Shown here: positions 1 to 8,699 of the stretch, one piece after another
How positions within the stretch are numbered: the first letter of the stretch is position 1
Layout: every line of letters starts with the position of its first letter
Origin: Actinacidiphila cocklensis
Lineage (GTDB): Bacteria; Actinomycetota; Actinomycetes; Streptomycetales; Streptomycetaceae
NCBI RefSeq assembly: GCF_907177275.1
Contig: NZ_CAJSLV010000058.1
Span: forward strand, 9,096 to 73,095
Reading direction: 5' to 3'
Length of the DNA: 64,000 nt
Translations under genes and position numbers: made by a program
Notes under the pieces: model-generated
What the model saw: only the letters and a program-made list of their open reading frames with translations
What the model was told of the DNA's origin: nothing
The model's database searches: none

Positions 1-351
1 AACCGCCCGCTCCACCAGAAAACGGCCGTCCACGACCTTCCCGTGCTCAACATGACCACCAGCCGTGACGAAGACCGTGCCGTCCTCCGACAAGAACGAC
101 CCGTCATCCCCGACACTCCCCCACACCGTGTGCCCGTCGAGCACACGCGAAGCCCCATCCGGCAGGAACCGCCCGTCGGGCGCCGTCAACCCATGCGCAA
201 CCTTCCCCTGCGCATCGACATACACCGTGCCGTCGTCGGAGAAGAACGAGCCGTCCGGCTGGTTCGTCCCGGACACTTGGTGGCCGTCGATGGTCCGCTG
301 CGCGTGGGTGACCGCTTGTGCTCCAGGGTCTCCTGGCGTCGGTGTCGTCAC
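1..351 (-). CDS. Repeat-containing hypothetical protein, 3' end cut by window edge
   Basis: This minus-strand frame stays open to the left edge, so only the first 117 codons are seen. I chose the GTG at 351 because GGAG lies 7 nt upstream. The protein is built from loose repeats: a Gly-Asp-Gly segment, then DGSFFSDDGTVYV, and later DGSFLSEDGTVFV and DGRFLPDG/DGRFLVE blocks. This gives short beta-strand modules of about 45 residues. No signal peptide or membrane segment is visible in this part. It lies divergent to a candidate type VII substrate and may belong to that locus, possibly as a substrate or surface protein. I do not recognise the family. Confidence 0.5.
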   Translation of the reverse strand, partial: MTTPTPGDPGAQAVTHAQRTIDGHQVSGTNQPDGSFFSDDGTVYVDAQGKVAHGLTAPDGRFLPDGASRVLDGHTVWGSVGDDGSFLSEDGTVFVTAGGHVEHGKVVDGRFLVERAV

Positions 352-580
352 GTCGCGGCTCCACTCTTCCTTCTCCAGGCTTCCCTTTCACCGTACGGAG
401 CGCCGCGCGGCGACCGGAAGGCCCACTTCGGGCGAGCGGGGGCGTCCAGGAAAGGGGACATCGCCCTCCCACCAGCGGGCCGTGAGAATAAGGGTGGTCC
501 GTAGTATGGCCGACCAATCTGCCTCCTGAGGCCGGGAGTTCGGGGCCTCGTACGTCCAACAGAGAGCGGGTGCACAGCCG

Positions 581-1261
581 GTGTCCTCAGAGTCGGGTCA
601 CGTCAAGCCGATCAAGTCCAAGCACCAGGCACACCCCTGGCAACCAACGGTGGACTCGTCGGACGGCACCCAGAGTGCGGCCGGCAAGGACTACACCGAC
701 GTCTACGGCGGCAAGGTCAACAGCGCGAGCGGCGATTCCGGCAAGGGCGACGGCCGGCACGAGAAGAGCGGCCGCGAGCCGATCCTCAAGATGGCCTACA
801 CGACCGCGCCCGACCTCGTCGCGCCCGCCGATTCGGGCGGGACCGGCCAGGCCGCCGCCATGGAGAGCGGCCGTTTCAGCATCCAACTGTTCGCGCTGCT
901 CAGCGCCGAGCAGACCTGCCTCAACGCGACCTCCGCGATGGTCGCCGGCTACGGCACCCTGAAGACGGTGGTCGACAAGGCGGCCTCCGACGACAACTAC
1001 TTCGGGCAGTTGACCGGGCACCCGGTGGCGAATCAGCCCGATGGTGGGGGCCGAGGCGGCTGGTACGGCGACAGCTGGGTGCCCGACGCCGCCAACGCGG
1101 AGTCGAAGGAGTTCGCCGCCACGATCATCCCGCAGATGAAGAACCTGCTGAACACCATCGGCAACGTCATCGAGGCGTGCGGCCAGTTCAACGCGCTGCT
1201 CAACAACGCCGGCCAGTCTTACGCCACCATGGACTCCAAAGCCGAGTTCAAGGACGCCTGA
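581..1261 (+). CDS. Candidate type VII (ESX) secretion substrate, WXG-like, 226 aa
   Basis: The gene starts at GTG 581 with only a weak GAGAG ribosome site. The first ~90 residues are polar and probably disordered. Two predicted helical stretches follow (about 95-145 and 170-215), separated by a Gly-rich loop carrying WYG, which fits the WxG turn of WXG100 proteins. Near the C-terminus YATMD fits the YxxxD/E export signal of ESX substrates. It is longer than classical 100-residue WXG100 proteins because of the N-terminal extension and long loop. It sits end-to-end with the beta-helix/AAA+ gene, in the same neighbourhood as EccD and two smaller WXG100 proteins. Export by the type VII system is inferred from motifs and context. 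Confidence 0.55.
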   Translation: MSSESGHVKPIKSKHQAHPWQPTVDSSDGTQSAAGKDYTDVYGGKVNSASGDSGKGDGRHEKSGREPILKMAYTTAPDLVAPADSGGTGQAAAMESGRFSIQLFALLSAEQTCLNATSAMVAGYGTLKTVVDKAASDDNYFGQLTGHPVANQPDGGGRGGWYGDSWVPDAANAESKEFAATIIPQMKNLLNTIGNVIEACGQFNALLNNAGQSYATMDSKAEFKDA

Positions 1262-1269
1262 GCCCGCTG

Positions 1270-4101
1270 CTACCCCGCCTTCGCCACGCCGGAGGCGCCC
1301 GGAGCACCTGAAGCGCCGGGAACACCTGGAACGCCGGGCAGGTCCTCCGGCAGGAGCGTCACCAGGTCCTCCGTGGTCGGCGCGACCATGTCGACCACCC
1401 GCCGCGCGTGGTTCTCCGTCATCCGCTGGAAGGTCTGCCGGGCGGTGCGGCCGTTGCCGAAGCGGTCGTCGCGGACCAACGCCTCGAAGTGGCCGAGCAG
1501 CGCCTCGCGGGTGCCGTCGGGCAGCTCGTACTGGTGGTGGCCGGCCTGCCACTCGACGATCCGCACCAGCTCCGGATCGTCGTAGTCCTCGAACATCAGG
1601 GTGCGGGTGAACCGCGAGGCGAGGCCCGGGTTGACGTCGATGAAGCGCTCCATCTCGTCCGGGTAGCCGGCCACGATGACGACGATGTTGTCGCGGTGGT
1701 CCTCCATCAGTTTCACCAGCGTGGCGATGGCCTCCCGGCCGAAGTCCGCGCCCTGGCCGCCGGGGGTGAGCGCGTACGCCTCGTCGATGAACAGCACGCC
1801 GCCGAGGGCCTGCCGGAACACCGCGGTGGTCTTGGGCGCCGTGTGGCCGACGTACTCGCCGACCAGCGAACCGCGGTCCGCCTCGACCAGGTGCCCGCGG
1901 GAGAGCAGGCCGACCGCGGCGAGGATCCGGCCGTAGAGGCGGGCCACGGTCGTCTTGCCCGTACCGCTGTTCCCGGCGAAGACCAGGTGCCGGCTGAGCG
2001 GCGGGGACGCCAGGCCGGCCTCGGTGCGCTGCCGGACCATCTGCATCACCTTGACCATGGTGCTGACGTCCTGCTTCACCCCGTTCAGCCCGACCAGGCC
2101 CTCCAACTCCGCGAGCGCCAGCGCCAGTTCCTCCGCCTCGCCGTCCTTCCCGTCCTTGTCCCCCTTGGCGTCCGCGCCGCCGGTGGCCTCGGTGGCCCGC
2201 GCCCCGGGTCCGGCCGGCGCGCCCGCCGGGACCGGCATCGGCGCCCCAGGCCCGGCGGCACCGGCGCCTTCGTCGCCCTCCGCGCCTTCGGGAAACGCGC
2301 CCGTGCGGACGTCCCGCACTCGGCATCCGACGAACCGCGGGGCGGCGCCCTCGGCGCACTCCACCGCCTCCTCCGTGTCGTGGACGAGGCAGCCGCGCAG
2401 CAGCGGGGCCGCCCCCGCGCCCACGTACACGGCCGGGAAGCCGGCGTCGCTGATGTCGCAGGACTCGAAGCTGCCCCGGCCGCCGGCCGCGACGTACACG
2501 CCGTTCTTGGCGGTGCGGGTGACGGACAGCCCCCGCACCCGGGGCGCCGCGCCCTCCCGCACCACCATCCCGGTGCCGCGGGTGTCGGCCACGGAGCAGT
2601 CGACGAGCCACGGTTCGGCGCGCTCCCGGACGAAGACGCCGGCACCGCCGGTGTTGAGGATCCGGCAGTCGACGACGAGGGCCGCCGTCCCGGCGGCCAC
2701 GTCGAGCCCGGTGCCGGAGCAGCCGTCGACGTGGCAGCCGTCGAGGAGCGGCCGGTGCCCGGTGGTGAGGCTGATCCCGGTGGCGGCCTTGGTGATCCGG
2801 CAGCGCCGGGCCACGAGGTCGGCCCCGTCGACGCACAGCCCGGCCAGGCCGACGTCCTCGATGACGGTGTCCTCGACGGTGACCACCGCGTCCCCGACGC
2901 CGTGCAGCCCGTGCTCCGGGGTGCCGCGCAGCTCGCAGCCGTGCAGCGCCAGCCGGCTGGTGCCGGCGGCGTGCACGGCGGTGTAGGCGGCCTCGTCGAC
3001 GACGGTCGCGTGCAGCTCCAGCCGGGCCGTGTCCGCCGCGTACACGCCGTTGGCCCCGGCCCGGTGGACGGCGCCGTTGCGGACCTCGACGCGCGCGGCG
3101 CCGCCGGCCGCCAGGCCGGTGTCCTTGGTGTCGCTGATCGCCGTGGCCTCCAGCCGCAGCCGGGCATCGCCGGCGGCGACCACCCCGGCCGCGCCCGCCT
3201 GGCTGATCCGGCAGTCCACCAGCGAGGCCACGGCCTGCCCGGTCACGTGCACGCCGTCGGTGGCCGTGTCCGAGATGCGGCAGCCGCGCAGCACCACGCC
3301 GGACGCGCCGCCACCCGCGTCCCCGTCGGCGCCGCCCGCGGCCGCGCCGGCGGACTGCCCCGGTCGCGCACCGCCGTCGGCGGGGTCCGGGTCACGGCCG
3401 GAGGTGCCGGCCCGGCCGGTGACGAGGACCCCGGCGGCGGCGCTGTCGCTGATCCGGCAGTCGGTCAGCCGCGGCAGCGCGGTGCCGTCGACGGCGACGG
3501 CCGCGACCCCCGTGCGGCTCACCTCGCATCCCTCGGCGACGGCACGCGAGGACCCGGTGAAGCGCAGCCCGTGGCCGCCGGTCCCGGCCACAGTGACCTG
3601 CCGCAGGACGGGGGCGGCCCCGTGGTCGACGAAGACGCCCGCCGAGGCGATGTCGGTGATCTCGGTCCGCTCGACCACGGCGGCGCTGTCGCCGCCCAGG
3701 TGGAGGCCGACCTCGCCGGTGTGGTGCACCCGGCAGTCGCGCACCACGGGGCTCGCGGTGCCGGTGACGCGGAGCGGGCCGCCGGTGATCTCGCAGCCCT
3801 CGATCACGACGTCGCCGGCGGTGACGGACACCGCCGGCTCCCCGTTCGGGTGCTCGATCACCAGGTCGCGTACGGTACCGCCGCCCCCGTGCACGGTGAG
3901 GGCGGGGCCGTGGCCGCCGACCAGGCGCACCGTGCCCGCGCCCTTCTCCGCGACCAGGCTGACGCCGCGGTCCAGGACGACGCTCTCGGTGTACGTGCCG
4001 GGCTGGACGGAGACGACCGAGCCCGGCTCGGCGGCCCGCACCGCCGCCGTGACGGTACGGTGCCCGCCCCAGCCGCGCGGGCCCACCCGCAGCGTCTTCA
4101 C
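1270..4101 (-). CDS. Beta-helix repeat protein fused to a CbxX/CfqX-type AAA+ ATPase
   Basis: Residues 1 to about 620 are tandem right-handed parallel beta-helix turns of the NosD/pectate-lyase-like type (recurring VxxCRI, GVxVxxGA patterns). A Pro/Ala/Gly linker follows, then a C-terminal AAA+ module. Walker A GNSGTGKTT is near residue 710, Walker B FIDEAY near 770, and an Arg-finger-like SRFTR follows. The AAA+ part resembles CbxX/CfqX proteins, the family that includes EccA of ESX systems. The last 20 residues are collagen-like (GVPGVPGASGAPGASG). I start at GTG 4101 because the open frame upstream overlaps the preceding gene; GTG 4110 is also possible. A cytoplasmic role in chaperoning or sorting ESX cargo is inferred. 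Confidence 0.75.
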   Translation of the reverse strand: MKTLRVGPRGWGGHRTVTAAVRAAEPGSVVSVQPGTYTESVVLDRGVSLVAEKGAGTVRLVGGHGPALTVHGGGGTVRDLVIEHPNGEPAVSVTAGDVVIEGCEITGGPLRVTGTASPVVRDCRVHHTGEVGLHLGGDSAAVVERTEITDIASAGVFVDHGAAPVLRQVTVAGTGGHGLRFTGSSRAVAEGCEVSRTGVAAVAVDGTALPRLTDCRISDSAAAGVLVTGRAGTSGRDPDPADGGARPGQSAGAAAGGADGDAGGGASGVVLRGCRISDTATDGVHVTGQAVASLVDCRISQAGAAGVVAAGDARLRLEATAISDTKDTGLAAGGAARVEVRNGAVHRAGANGVYAADTARLELHATVVDEAAYTAVHAAGTSRLALHGCELRGTPEHGLHGVGDAVVTVEDTVIEDVGLAGLCVDGADLVARRCRITKAATGISLTTGHRPLLDGCHVDGCSGTGLDVAAGTAALVVDCRILNTGGAGVFVRERAEPWLVDCSVADTRGTGMVVREGAAPRVRGLSVTRTAKNGVYVAAGGRGSFESCDISDAGFPAVYVGAGAAPLLRGCLVHDTEEAVECAEGAAPRFVGCRVRDVRTGAFPEGAEGDEGAGAAGPGAPMPVPAGAPAGPGARATEATGGADAKGDKDGKDGEAEELALALAELEGLVGLNGVKQDVSTMVKVMQMVRQRTEAGLASPPLSRHLVFAGNSGTGKTTVARLYGRILAAVGLLSRGHLVEADRGSLVGEYVGHTAPKTTAVFRQALGGVLFIDEAYALTPGGQGADFGREAIATLVKLMEDHRDNIVVIVAGYPDEMERFIDVNPGLASRFTRTLMFEDYDDPELVRIVEWQAGHHQYELPDGTREALLGHFEALVRDDRFGNGRTARQTFQRMTENHARRVVDMVAPTTEDLVTLLPEDLPGVPGVPGASGAPGASGVAKAG

Positions 4102-4150
4102 CGCCGCCACCGGGGGCCGGTGCCGGGGAAGCGGCCGGCTCCGCCGGTGC

Positions 4151-4939
4151 TCATACGGCGTGGCAGGTGATGCGCACCTGCGCGGCGGCGACGTGGGCGT
4201 CCTTCGCCTCGCCGCTGTCGCGGGCACCGGCGTCGACCAGCTTGACCGTCACCACGCCGGTCCTGACCTTGAAGGGGCTGCCGGTGACCCATCGGCCGCG
4301 CTGGCCGACCTGGTCGACGCGGTAGCCACCGAGTGACGACCCGCTGGTGGCGTAACCGTCGTCGGTCTGAAAGTAGTAGTAGTACGCCGGGTCACCGCCC
4401 ACCGCGGTCCGCGTGCCGTCCGGCACGTAGGTGGAAAGGGTGCAGGAGGCGCTGGTGTACGTGGCGCCGAAGTCGAACCGCCACAGCGCGAACCGGTCCT
4501 GGTCGTAGGAGACCGGCTGCCCGGAGACCGGCAGGGACAGGTAGCTTCCGGTGCAACTGCCGCCACTGTAGCCGCCCTTGGCCGATGTGGACCAGCCGGT
4601 CGTCTGGTCGCTGTTGGTGCCGGTGTAGTAGCCGTACGCCGTGAAGCCGCTCGTGGCGTCGGAGGCGCAGCCGGGGCCGGCCACCGCCGTCCAGTCCTTG
4701 CCGGCCTGCGGCGCGCCGGCCGCACGTGAGCTGGGCGTGGCCATGGGCTTGACGTCGCCCGGCGACGCCGCCACCCGACCGCCGCCCAACGCGCCCTTCA
4801 GGAGTGCCGCCAGGCCGACGGCGACCACCACCGCGAAGCCGATGGCAAGCACCCGGGCACCCGAATGGGCGGGCCGGGCGTCGGGCCGGACCGCACGGTC
4901 GAAGGCGGAAGAGAATCCCCGCCAGTCCTCATCATTCAT
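4151..4939 (-). CDS. Single-pass membrane protein with extracellular beta-rich domain (type VII locus)
   Basis: I chose ATG 4939 (MNDEDW), with AGGAG about 12 nt upstream; the longer frame upstream has atypical composition. The order is a short cytoplasmic N-terminus, one transmembrane helix at about residues 30-52 (VLAIGFAVVVAVGLAALL), a Ser/Ala/Pro linker, and an extracellular domain of about 180 residues rich in Gly, Ser, Thr and Tyr. That domain has several cysteines that could form disulfides. Its end (YRVDQVGQRGRWV...VTVKL) recalls golvesin/xanthan-lyase C-terminal carbohydrate-binding folds, a weak resemblance. The stop lies about 50 nt before the beta-helix/AAA+ start on the same strand, so the two are probably co-transcribed. 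Function is unknown. Confidence 0.65.
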   Translation of the reverse strand: MNDEDWRGFSSAFDRAVRPDARPAHSGARVLAIGFAVVVAVGLAALLKGALGGGRVAASPGDVKPMATPSSRAAGAPQAGKDWTAVAGPGCASDATSGFTAYGYYTGTNSDQTTGWSTSAKGGYSGGSCTGSYLSLPVSGQPVSYDQDRFALWRFDFGATYTSASCTLSTYVPDGTRTAVGGDPAYYYYFQTDDGYATSGSSLGGYRVDQVGQRGRWVTGSPFKVRTGVVTVKLVDAGARDSGEAKDAHVAAAQVRITCHAV

Positions 4940-5276
4940 ACGCAGCCTGAACTCCTCACGAACTGATGCTTCCGCCCGGCCAGGAACGGCGGAAAACCCT
5001 CTTCCCCTACGCGTGCGGGTGACTTCACCCGGCCGCCTGGATCCGTTTCCGATGATCACGCGCCCGCACGAGACAAACGGACAATTCGCAACCGAATCCG
5101 CGCCAGTAACGTGTATTTCACCGGTGGGCCGGTGTTCGCCTTCTTCCGAAATCCCGTCGCCATGCGCGTGTTTGCCAGGCAACTACCTTTGCAGTCAGTA
5201 TCGTTGACACGCCATACGGCGGCCGGACCACCCAATTCCGTGGTCTGCGCGATGAAGAGAGAACGATAGGAGCACT
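4940..5276. other. Divergent intergenic region between membrane protein and LuxR regulator
   Basis: This 337-bp stretch separates the membrane-protein/ATPase pair on the minus strand from the LuxR-type gene on the plus strand. It must hold promoters for both. A TTGACA occurs near 5205 but no convincing -10 follows at 17-18 bp. I see no clear operator palindrome or RNA gene. Confidence 0.4.
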
Positions 5277-6005
5277 ATGCCCCGGATATGGCGCGTCGCC
5301 ATCGTCGAACAGCACGCCCTTGTGCGGCGGGGGTTGACGAGCCTGCTGTCCACGAGCCCCCGGACGCGCCTGGCCGCCTCCGTGGCCGAACCCGGCGAAC
5401 TGGCCGTCGCGCTCGCCGAGGCCGCGCCCGCGGAGCCGCTCGGCCCCGCACCGCACCTGGACGTCATCGTGCTGGGCCGGGCCGCGCGGTCCGACGGGAC
5501 GCACGACAAGGTCGTCGAGGAGGTGTGCGGACTCGGCCGGGTCCTGGTCGTCGCCGACTTCGCCGACGGCCGGCCGGTCGCCGCCGTGCTGCGGGCCGGC
5601 GCCCACGGATGCGTCAGCCGCCTGTCCGAGGAGGAGGACCTGCTCGGCGCCGTCGAGACAGTGGCGCGCGGCGGCATCCACGTCGACCCGGCGCTGGCCG
5701 GGCACTTCCACGCCGAACTGCGGCAGCCCCGGGCGGCCGCCCCGCCCGAGCTCGCCCGCCGCGAGGTGGAGACGCTGCGCTGGCTGGCCGCCGGCCTGAC
5801 GCACCGCCAGATCGCTCGCCGCATGGAGCTGACCGAGGCCACCGTCAGCACCTACGTCAAGCGGATCAGGAACAAGCTGGGTGTCGGCAACAAGGCCGAC
5901 CTGACCCGCAAGGCCTTCGAACTCGGGGTGCTTCCGGACCCGGAAGAGCAGCGATCGACCGCCGGACCGCGCCCCCGGGGCGTTCGCGATCCCGCCGCCG
6001 CCTGA
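5277..6005 (+). CDS. LuxR/NarL-family regulator with degenerate receiver domain
   Basis: The ATG at 5277 follows an AGGAG site. Residues 1-120 have the outline of a CheY-like receiver, but key residues are missing. The usual acidic pair reads IVEQH instead of IVDDH, the phospho-acceptor Asp position reads VIVLGRA (Gly), and the usual Lys is Arg (VSRLSEE). Residues 150-215 form a standard LuxR helix-turn-helix (LARREVETLRWLAAGLTHRQ, then EATVSTYVKRI). It therefore probably binds DNA without phosphorylation, as known for atypical NarL/FixJ regulators such as JadR1 or NblR. No sensor kinase is adjacent. Its position inside the type VII neighbourhood suggests it controls those genes (inference). 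Confidence 0.85.
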   Translation: MPRIWRVAIVEQHALVRRGLTSLLSTSPRTRLAASVAEPGELAVALAEAAPAEPLGPAPHLDVIVLGRAARSDGTHDKVVEEVCGLGRVLVVADFADGRPVAAVLRAGAHGCVSRLSEEEDLLGAVETVARGGIHVDPALAGHFHAELRQPRAAAPPELARREVETLRWLAAGLTHRQIARRMELTEATVSTYVKRIRNKLGVGNKADLTRKAFELGVLPDPEEQRSTAGPRPRGVRDPAAA

Positions 6006-6046
6006 CCGGCCGTCCGGCCGCCGCGCCCGGCCGTGGAACACCCCGC

Positions 6047-7453
6047 TCACAGGCCCTGGCCGACGTCGAGGATCGACCCGAAGACGCCGAACGTGGCGAC
6101 GGCCAGCGCGATTCCGCCCGCGCCCAGCAGCGACGCCGCGCTGGTCGGCCAGCCGCGCCGGGCCCGTTCCAGCGGACCCGCCCCGCGCATCAGGTTGCGG
6201 AACCCGTAGGCGAGCAGGCCCGCGGCGACCAGGCACGCCGCGCCGGGCGCCGTCCACCCGGTCCAGCCCAGCCGCCCGGCGCCGAGCACCAGCACCATGC
6301 ACAGGCCGGCCGCGCCCGAGGCGCCCACCGGCACCACCTCGGCGGCCAGCCGCCCTCCCCCGGCGCGCAGCAGCAGCGCGACGCCCAGACACGCCGCCAG
6401 CCCCACCCCGTAGCGGGACGGGGAGGCCGCCAGGCCCACCAGCGCCGCGGCCGCCACCGCGGTGAGGAACCACGTCCACGCCACCAGCAGCGTGCGGGCC
6501 GCAGCGACCGCGACGGCCACCCGGTCCTCACCCTCGTCCTCCGGCCCTGCGCCCCGGCGGGCCGCCTGTCGCCGGAAGACGTGGCCCACGACGCCGCTGG
6601 CGGTCTGCGCGCTGAAGGTCAGCAGCAGGAACGCGCACACGGCGGCCACCGCCGCCGCCTGGGTGCCGTCGGCGCCCGCCAGGGCGAGCAGCGTGCCGGC
6701 TCCCGCGGCGGCCGCGGCGGCGATGAGGACCGTGCAGGTCACCACGCCGAACGCGGCCACGTACGCGATCAGCGCGCCGAGCAGGGCGCCCACGGCGAGC
6801 GCGCCGAGGGTGAACCCGCCGCGGGTCAGCGCCCCGCCGGGGCCTTCCGCGCCGGGAGACCACTCGGCCACCGCCGTCACCCGGGCGCCGAGCGCCAGCA
6901 GCGGCACCGCGGCGAACGCGAACGCCTCGCGCAGCCGCCACGGCAGCGGCCACCGCCGCTCGCTCGCCACCCATGCCAGCGCCGGCAGCACCAGCCCGGC
7001 CGTCACGGTGAGGTCGCCGACGACCCGGTGCGAGATCCGCCCGCAGAGCAGCGACACCACCAGCACGGCCAGCAACCAGCACATCCCGGCCGCAGCGACC
7101 GTCACCACCCGCGTGCGTGCGGTCCAGCCGCGTTCCAGCATCCCTTCGGCAACCTCGGCGACCCGCTCGGCCACGTCGTGGACCACGGGCTCGTCGAACT
7201 CGTGCGCCGTCATGTCGCGCAGGTACAGCACCTGGCCGTCCACGACGCCGGCTTGCACCAGGGAGCGTTCGGGGGCGATCGGTTCCTGGGCGGCGACGGC
7301 CAGCGACCACGCGGCCGGCATCACGTCGGCCTGCGGCTGCCCGCACATCTGGACCAGGGATTCGACGTAAGTGGTGATCGGCGCGTCGGCGGGTACGGCC
7401 AGGTCGACCTGGCGCCGCTCGCCGACGACGGTGATCCGGCAGTGCTCGTCCAC
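6047..7453 (-). CDS. eccD: EccD-type type VII secretion integral membrane protein
   Basis: Residues 1-80 form a ubiquitin-like YukD domain (HCRITVVGERRQVDLAVP, ending VLYLRDM). They are followed by about eleven hydrophobic helices from residue ~130 to the end, the standard EccD architecture, and 468 residues is the normal length. EccD forms the membrane-embedded lattice of the ESX pore. I chose GTG 7453 because AAGGA lies about 9 nt upstream and the ubiquitin fold begins at once; the frame upstream of it is low-complexity and overlaps the preceding gene. It follows the ChW-like membrane protein on the same strand. EccB, EccC, EccE and mycosin genes are not in this window and may lie outside it. 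Confidence 0.88.
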   Translation of the reverse strand: MDEHCRITVVGERRQVDLAVPADAPITTYVESLVQMCGQPQADVMPAAWSLAVAAQEPIAPERSLVQAGVVDGQVLYLRDMTAHEFDEPVVHDVAERVAEVAEGMLERGWTARTRVVTVAAAGMCWLLAVLVVSLLCGRISHRVVGDLTVTAGLVLPALAWVASERRWPLPWRLREAFAFAAVPLLALGARVTAVAEWSPGAEGPGGALTRGGFTLGALAVGALLGALIAYVAAFGVVTCTVLIAAAAAAGAGTLLALAGADGTQAAAVAAVCAFLLLTFSAQTASGVVGHVFRRQAARRGAGPEDEGEDRVAVAVAAARTLLVAWTWFLTAVAAAALVGLAASPSRYGVGLAACLGVALLLRAGGGRLAAEVVPVGASGAAGLCMVLVLGAGRLGWTGWTAPGAACLVAAGLLAYGFRNLMRGAGPLERARRGWPTSAASLLGAGGIALAVATFGVFGSILDVGQGL

Positions 7454-7583
7454 GGGAGAATGTCCTTGGGGTTCCACGATGGGGCTCAGGCCATTGTCGA
7501 GTGGCGGACCGCGTGCCTCCCAGTACCCCGTTCTGGTGTCACCGTCAGCCCCGGTTCGGGGTCGTACCGGGGGACGGCGCCGG

Positions 7584-8699
7584 TCACACCTTGAGCTTGA
7601 CCGCCTCGATCCACGCGTTGTTGGCGTAGGTGCCGGCGTAGGTGAAGGAGTACCCACTCCCGGGGTCGTCGCACGCCAGGTCGAGCCAGCCGTCGTCGCT
7701 CACGTAGCCGGACTGGCAGACGGTGCCGTCGCCACCGCCGACGTTGATGGTGAAGCCCCGCATGAACGGGGCGTCCTTCGCGGTGCTGCCGACGTAGTTG
7801 TCGACGCCGTCCGCGGCGATCGACCACGGGTCGGGGAAGTACTGGTCCTCGCCCTTCGGGTTGTGGACGTTGGCGCCGCCGGACGTGCCCTTGGTCCCGA
7901 ACACGGCGATGTCGACGGCCCTGAGCGGCGCCCCGCCCACCGTGCCCGCCGTCTGGCCGTCGCACGCGGGGGCGGTCCAGCCCTTGGTCGCCGTGTAGAC
8001 CCGGTAGCAGATGTGCCGCCCGCTCGGGTCCCCCGCGGCCAGTTGCTGTACGGCGGTCGCCGCGGTCCGCTCCGGCGCCTGGGTCTTCTTCGCCTCGGAA
8101 CCAACGGTGGCGGGGACGTGCTGCTGCGCCGGCGGGGGCGGGGCGGTGCGCGCGCCGGTAGTGGCTTGCGGCGGTGGGGACGGCTTCTTCGTCACGCCCT
8201 TCCGGGGTGTGCGCGTCGCACTCGCCGCGGGCAGCGACGCCTGAACCGTCTGGCGGGGCGCGGCCGGGCTGGTGGCGGCGGTGTCGGCCCGTCCCTTGCT
8301 CCCGGACGACGTGTGGCCGTGGAGCTGGACGGCCAGCGCCGTACCGAGGCCGACCAGCAGCACGGCGACGGCGGCCAGGACGGCGGTCGTGGGCACGTTC
8401 CGGCGAGGCCGGAGCTCCCCCGGACCGTCGGCGGCAGGCGGCTCCTCCGGCTCGTCCGGGTCGGCACCCGACGGGCCCGTGACCGACGCGGCGGTACTCG
8501 ACGCGGCGGTGCCCGACGCGGCGGACCACTGGCCGCGTCGCAGCGAACCGCGGCCCGGGCCGCTGCCGGAGGCCGGCGAGGGCGCCTCGCCGGAGTCCGG
8601 ATCGGACGAGGATTCCCCGTCCGACCCGGGCATTTTCGGATCGCGCAGCTCCGGCTCCGCCGGGACGTCCCCCGACGGCCTTTCCGTTGTCCCACCCAC
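7584..8699 (-). CDS. Single-pass membrane protein with ChW-like extracellular repeats
   Basis: GTG 8699 is preceded by GAGGAGGGG with a 7-nt spacing, which settles the start. The N-terminal ~100 residues are acidic and Ser/Pro-rich (cytoplasmic). One helix follows (VLAAVAVLLVGLGTALAVQL), then a Pro/Thr/Lys-rich spacer and a ~150-residue C-terminal domain. That domain repeats a GW...DGQTAGTVGG...LRAVDI pattern and a later DDGW...YAGTYANNAWIEAVKL pattern, which resembles clostridial hydrophobic-W (ChW) repeats. Those repeats occur in surface proteins that bind cell-wall or host ligands. The gene sits 130 bp upstream of eccD on the same strand and may act at the cell surface with the secretion system (inference). 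Confidence 0.65.
   Translation of the reverse strand: MGGTTERPSGDVPAEPELRDPKMPGSDGESSSDPDSGEAPSPASGSGPGRGSLRRGQWSAASGTAASSTAASVTGPSGADPDEPEEPPAADGPGELRPRRNVPTTAVLAAVAVLLVGLGTALAVQLHGHTSSGSKGRADTAATSPAAPRQTVQASLPAASATRTPRKGVTKKPSPPPQATTGARTAPPPPAQQHVPATVGSEAKKTQAPERTAATAVQQLAAGDPSGRHICYRVYTATKGWTAPACDGQTAGTVGGAPLRAVDIAVFGTKGTSGGANVHNPKGEDQYFPDPWSIAADGVDNYVGSTAKDAPFMRGFTINVGGGDGTVCQSGYVSDDGWLDLACDDPGSGYSFTYAGTYANNAWIEAVKLKV

Noticed and set aside
1408-4170. A 920-codon frame antisense to the beta-helix/AAA+ gene
   Set aside because: The translation is Val/Gly/Asp/Ala-biased shadow sequence. The opposite strand carries clear Walker motifs and beta-helix repeats.
5288-7594. A 768-codon plus-strand frame crossing the LuxR and eccD genes
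   Set aside because: It is out of frame with LuxR and antisense to EccD, Arg/Gln-rich, and without any domain.
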